From Martinezella dioscoreae (GTDB lineage: Bacteria; Pseudomonadota; Alphaproteobacteria; Rhizobiales; Rhizobiaceae): DNA of 64,000 nucleotides. The translations under genes and the position numbers were made by a program. The DNA lies in the NCBI RefSeq assembly GCF_009176305.1, contig NZ_BLAJ01000007.1, positions 1 to 64,000 on the forward strand, in the 5' to 3' direction. The notes under the pieces were generated by a model. It ran no database searches. It was not told the DNA's origin and worked only from the letters and a program-made list of their open reading frames with translations. This document shows, in pieces, positions 61,756 through 64,000 of this stretch. Every line of letters starts with the position of its first letter. Position 1 is the first letter of the stretch.

Positions 61756-62826
61756 ATGGCCCGCATCGATCTTGACCACATCAGGCACGCCTACAACGAT
61801 CATCCTAAATCCGACGCCGACTATGCGCTGAAGGAAGTGAACCACAGTTGGGAGGACGGCAGCGCCTATGCGCTGCTCGGCCCTTCCGGCTGCGGCAAGA
61901 CCACGCTTCTCAACATTGTTTCGGGCCTGGTGCAGGCTTCCGAAGGCCGCATCCTCTTCGACGGCAAGGATGTGACGCGGCTGTCGACCCAGGAGCGCAA
62001 CATTGCGCAGGTCTTCCAGTTCCCGGTCGTCTACGACACGATGACGGTCTACGACAATCTTGCCTTCCCGCTGCGCAACCGGCATGTCCCGGAGACAGAG
62101 GTCAAGCGCAAGGTCGATGAGATCATCGAGATGATCGGCCTTTCCGACAGCGCCCACCGCAAGGCGCGCGGCCTGACGGCCGATGCCAAGCAGAAGATCT
62201 CGCTCGGCCGCGGTCTAGTGCGCTCGGATGTCAACGCCATCCTGTTCGACGAGCCGCTGACCGTCATCGACCCGCATATGAAGTGGGTGCTGCGCTCGCA
62301 GCTGAAGCAGCTTCACCGCCGCTTCGGCTTCACGATGGTCTATGTCACCCATGACCAGACGGAAGCGCTGACCTTCGCCGACAAGGTCGTGGTCATGTAC
62401 AATGGCGAAGTGGTGCAGATCGGCACGCCAAACGATCTCTTCGAGCGCCCGCGCCATACTTTCGTCGGTTATTTCATCGGTTCGCCCGGCATGAACGTCA
62501 TGCCTGTCGAAATCGAAGGCAATAGCGCGCGTATCGGCAACCGTATGATCGCGCTGCCCGGCGCGCCGAAAGAAAAGCGGGCCGGCCGTTCCGAACTCGG
62601 CATTCGCCCCGAATTCGTCCGCATCGGCCGCGAGGGCATGCCCGCCACAGTTACCAAGGTCGAGGATCTCGGCCGCCGCAAGGTGGTCCGCGCCAAACTC
62701 GACGGCCAGGAGATCGTGGCGGTCATCGGCGAGGACCAGACGGTGCCGGCCGAGCCGCACATCGCCTTCGATCCCGCCGGCATCAATATCTACGCCGACT
62801 CCTGGCGCATCGAGATGGGAGCCTGA
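61756..62826 (+). CDS. glpT: Glycerol-type ABC importer ATPase 2 (degenerate signature)
   Basis: A 356-residue ATPase, partner of the preceding one. Walker A GPSGCGKTT (42-50), Walker B AILFDEP and H-loop VTHDQTEA (His199) are canonical, but the signature LSGGQ is replaced by LTADA (140-144) and the D-loop by TVIDPHM. In a heterodimer this would leave one good ATP site, made of this Walker A and the LSGGQ of GlpS. GAGGAG precedes the ATG, 9 bp after glpS. The name glpT here is that of the rhizobial ABC system, not the E. coli antiporter. Confidence 0.88.
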   Translation: MARIDLDHIRHAYNDHPKSDADYALKEVNHSWEDGSAYALLGPSGCGKTTLLNIVSGLVQASEGRILFDGKDVTRLSTQERNIAQVFQFPVVYDTMTVYDNLAFPLRNRHVPETEVKRKVDEIIEMIGLSDSAHRKARGLTADAKQKISLGRGLVRSDVNAILFDEPLTVIDPHMKWVLRSQLKQLHRRFGFTMVYVTHDQTEALTFADKVVVMYNGEVVQIGTPNDLFERPRHTFVGYFIGSPGMNVMPVEIEGNSARIGNRMIALPGAPKEKRAGRSELGIRPEFVRIGREGMPATVTKVEDLGRRKVVRAKLDGQEIVAVIGEDQTVPAEPHIAFDPAGINIYADSWRIEMGA

Positions 62827-62828
62827 CG

Positions 62829-63701
62829 ATGGACAAGACCTGGAACAACAAAGCCTGGTTCATGCTCATTCCGGTTCTGCTGCTCGTCGGCTTTTCCGCC
62901 GTCATTCCGCTGATGACCGTCGTTAACTATTCGGTGCAGGACACCTTCGGAAACAATCAATTCTTCTGGGCGGGCACACAGTGGTTCGAAGAGATCCTCC
63001 ATTCCGGTCGTTTCTGGGATTCGATGATCCGCAACCTGATCTTCTCCTTCGTCATCCTGGCGATCGAGGTGCCGCTCGGCATCTTCATCGCGCTCAACAT
63101 GCCGAAGAAGGGCATCGGCGTTCCCGTCTGCCTCGTGCTGATGGCCTTGCCGCTGCTGATCCCCTGGAACGTCGTCGGCACGATCTGGCAGGTCTTCGGC
63201 CGCAGCGACATTGGCTTGATGGGCTATGTCCTCGTCAATCTCGGCATCGACTACAATTACGTCTCCGATCCGGCGGACGCCTGGGCGACGATCATCATCA
63301 TGGACGTCTGGCACTGGACGAGCCTCGTCGTGCTGCTTTGCTATGCCGGCCTCGCCTCCATTCCGGATGCCTTCTACCAGGCGGCCAAGATCGACGGCGC
63401 CTCGCGCTGGTCCGTCTTCCGCTACATTCAGCTGCCGAAGATGAACCGCGTGTTGCTGATCGCCGTGCTGCTGCGCTTCATGGATAGTTTCATGATCTAC
63501 ACCGAACCCTTCGTCGTGACGGGCGGCGGCCCCGGCAATTCCACGACCTTCCTGTCGATCGATCTCGTGAAGATGGCGCTCGGCCAGTTCGACCTCGGCC
63601 CGGCCGCGGCCATGTCGCTGATCTATTTCCTGATCGTGCTCCTACTGTCCTGGGTCTTCTACACCGTCATGACCAATTACGATGCGGGAGAAAGCCGATG
63701 A
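62829..63701 (+). CDS. glpP: Glycerol-type ABC importer permease 1
   Basis: A 290-residue permease with six membrane segments. The EAA loop is AFYQAAKIDGASRWSVFRYIQLP (about 180-202), followed by FVVTGGGPGNSTTFLS typical of CUT1 permeases. It starts two bases after the glpT stop and overlaps the next permease by 4 bp. By similarity to the rhizobial glpSTPQ set it would form the glycerol channel. Confidence 0.9.
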   Translation: MDKTWNNKAWFMLIPVLLLVGFSAVIPLMTVVNYSVQDTFGNNQFFWAGTQWFEEILHSGRFWDSMIRNLIFSFVILAIEVPLGIFIALNMPKKGIGVPVCLVLMALPLLIPWNVVGTIWQVFGRSDIGLMGYVLVNLGIDYNYVSDPADAWATIIIMDVWHWTSLVVLLCYAGLASIPDAFYQAAKIDGASRWSVFRYIQLPKMNRVLLIAVLLRFMDSFMIYTEPFVVTGGGPGNSTTFLSIDLVKMALGQFDLGPAAAMSLIYFLIVLLLSWVFYTVMTNYDAGESR

Positions 63702-64000
63702 GCGGCAAACCCCTCTCCACCACGGCCGATAACGCCGCGATGCACAAGATGGCCGCTTCCGACGCCGCCGCGAACGCGACTGCTGCGACAAGCGCGCGGG
63801 TTGCCCGCCGTCACGGCGAAAAGGGGCGGTGGGCGTGGCTTGTGCCGACGCTTTATATCGTCTTCCTGCTGTTACCGATCTACTGGCTCGTCAATATGAG
63901 CTTCAAGACCAATGAGGAGATCGTCAGCGGCCTAACGCTCTATCCGCACCAGCCGACGCTGCGCAACTACACGATCATCTTCACCGATCCGTCCTGGTAC
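63698..64000 (+). CDS. glpQ: Glycerol-type ABC importer permease 2, cut by the window end
   Basis: The first 101 codons of a permease; the rest lies beyond the window. The ATG overlaps the glpP stop (ATGA). A 46-residue Ala-rich cytoplasmic leader is followed by the first membrane span (WLVPTLYIVFLLLPIYWLVN) and the typical MSFKTNEEIV and NYTIIFTDPSWY of MalG-type partners. The binding protein (GlpV in R. leguminosarum) is expected downstream. Confidence 0.88.
   Translation, partial: MSGKPLSTTADNAAMHKMAASDAAANATAATSARVARRHGEKGRWAWLVPTLYIVFLLLPIYWLVNMSFKTNEEIVSGLTLYPHQPTLRNYTIIFTDPSWY

Noticed and set aside
1..64000. tRNA, rRNA, CRISPR array, prophage and intact IS elements
   Set aside because: Looked for in all gaps; no cloverleaf, spaced repeats, transposase or integrase was seen.

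Overview
The window looks like chromosomal (or chromid) DNA of a Rhizobium-type alphaproteobacterium. The grounds are the high-GC coding style, the rhizobial hut, thu-like and glpSTPQ-like gene sets, a PraR-like XRE regulator, a DUF1612 protein (a family I associate with rhizobia), and several copies of palindromic intergenic repeats of the RIME type. I assigned no species. I saw no tRNA, rRNA, CRISPR array, prophage or complete insertion sequence. Almost all of the window is coding, mostly in short operons.

Layout: 0.3-5.9 kb is a small polysaccharide locus (GT4 and GT2 glycosyltransferases, a Wzx-type flippase, a two-domain alpha/beta hydrolase). 5.9-8.0 kb is a TctD/TctE-like two-component pair. 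8.3-12.4 kb is a NitT/TauT-type ABC importer with two nearly identical substrate-binding proteins. 12.6-14.3 kb holds small genes and an XRE regulator. 14.5-19.7 kb is a TetR-controlled AcrAB-type RND pump. 19.8-20.5 kb is a RHH/PIN toxin-antitoxin pair. 20.6-28.4 kb is an MdtABC-like pump with two different RND subunits. 28.6-32.4 kb holds a DUF1612 protein and a copper ATPase behind a CueR-type promoter. 32.6-37.3 kb has a thiolase, a VapBC pair, an MFS pump and a sulfite-oxidase-like enzyme. 37.4-44.7 kb is the histidine utilisation cluster: hutD-U-H-I on the minus strand, and hutF-C divergent, with a HutC box between. 44.7-52.4 kb is mixed: a 50-codon membrane peptide, an AsnC/kynA divergent pair, mntH, an M23 protein, TetR and DUF427. 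52.4-59.9 kb is a sugar ABC importer divergent from a ROK regulator, a Gfo/Idh/MocA dehydrogenase and a ThuA protein. 60.7-64 kb is a glycerol-type ABC importer, cut by the window end.

The genes are largely about carbon and nitrogen scavenging (histidine, tryptophan, sugars, glycerol, a NitT/TauT-class solute) and efflux or metal defence. Several loci keep their regulator beside the genes it is likely to control, with visible inverted repeats between them (TetR/RND, HutC/hut, ROK/ABC, RHH/PIN).

Points most worth a second look: (1) the paired ATPases of the glycerol-type importer carry complementary defects that would give one canonical and one degenerate ATP site; (2) the duplicated binding proteins kept a 17-bp upstream element at almost the same distance from their starts; (3) the M23 protein lacks one expected zinc ligand; (4) the hydrolase of the polysaccharide locus has a Cys nucleophile elbow; (5) a 113-bp element with 25-nt terminal inverted repeats lies at 51.9 kb; (6) the hut cluster lacks hutG and the glycerol locus lacks an adjacent glpD.
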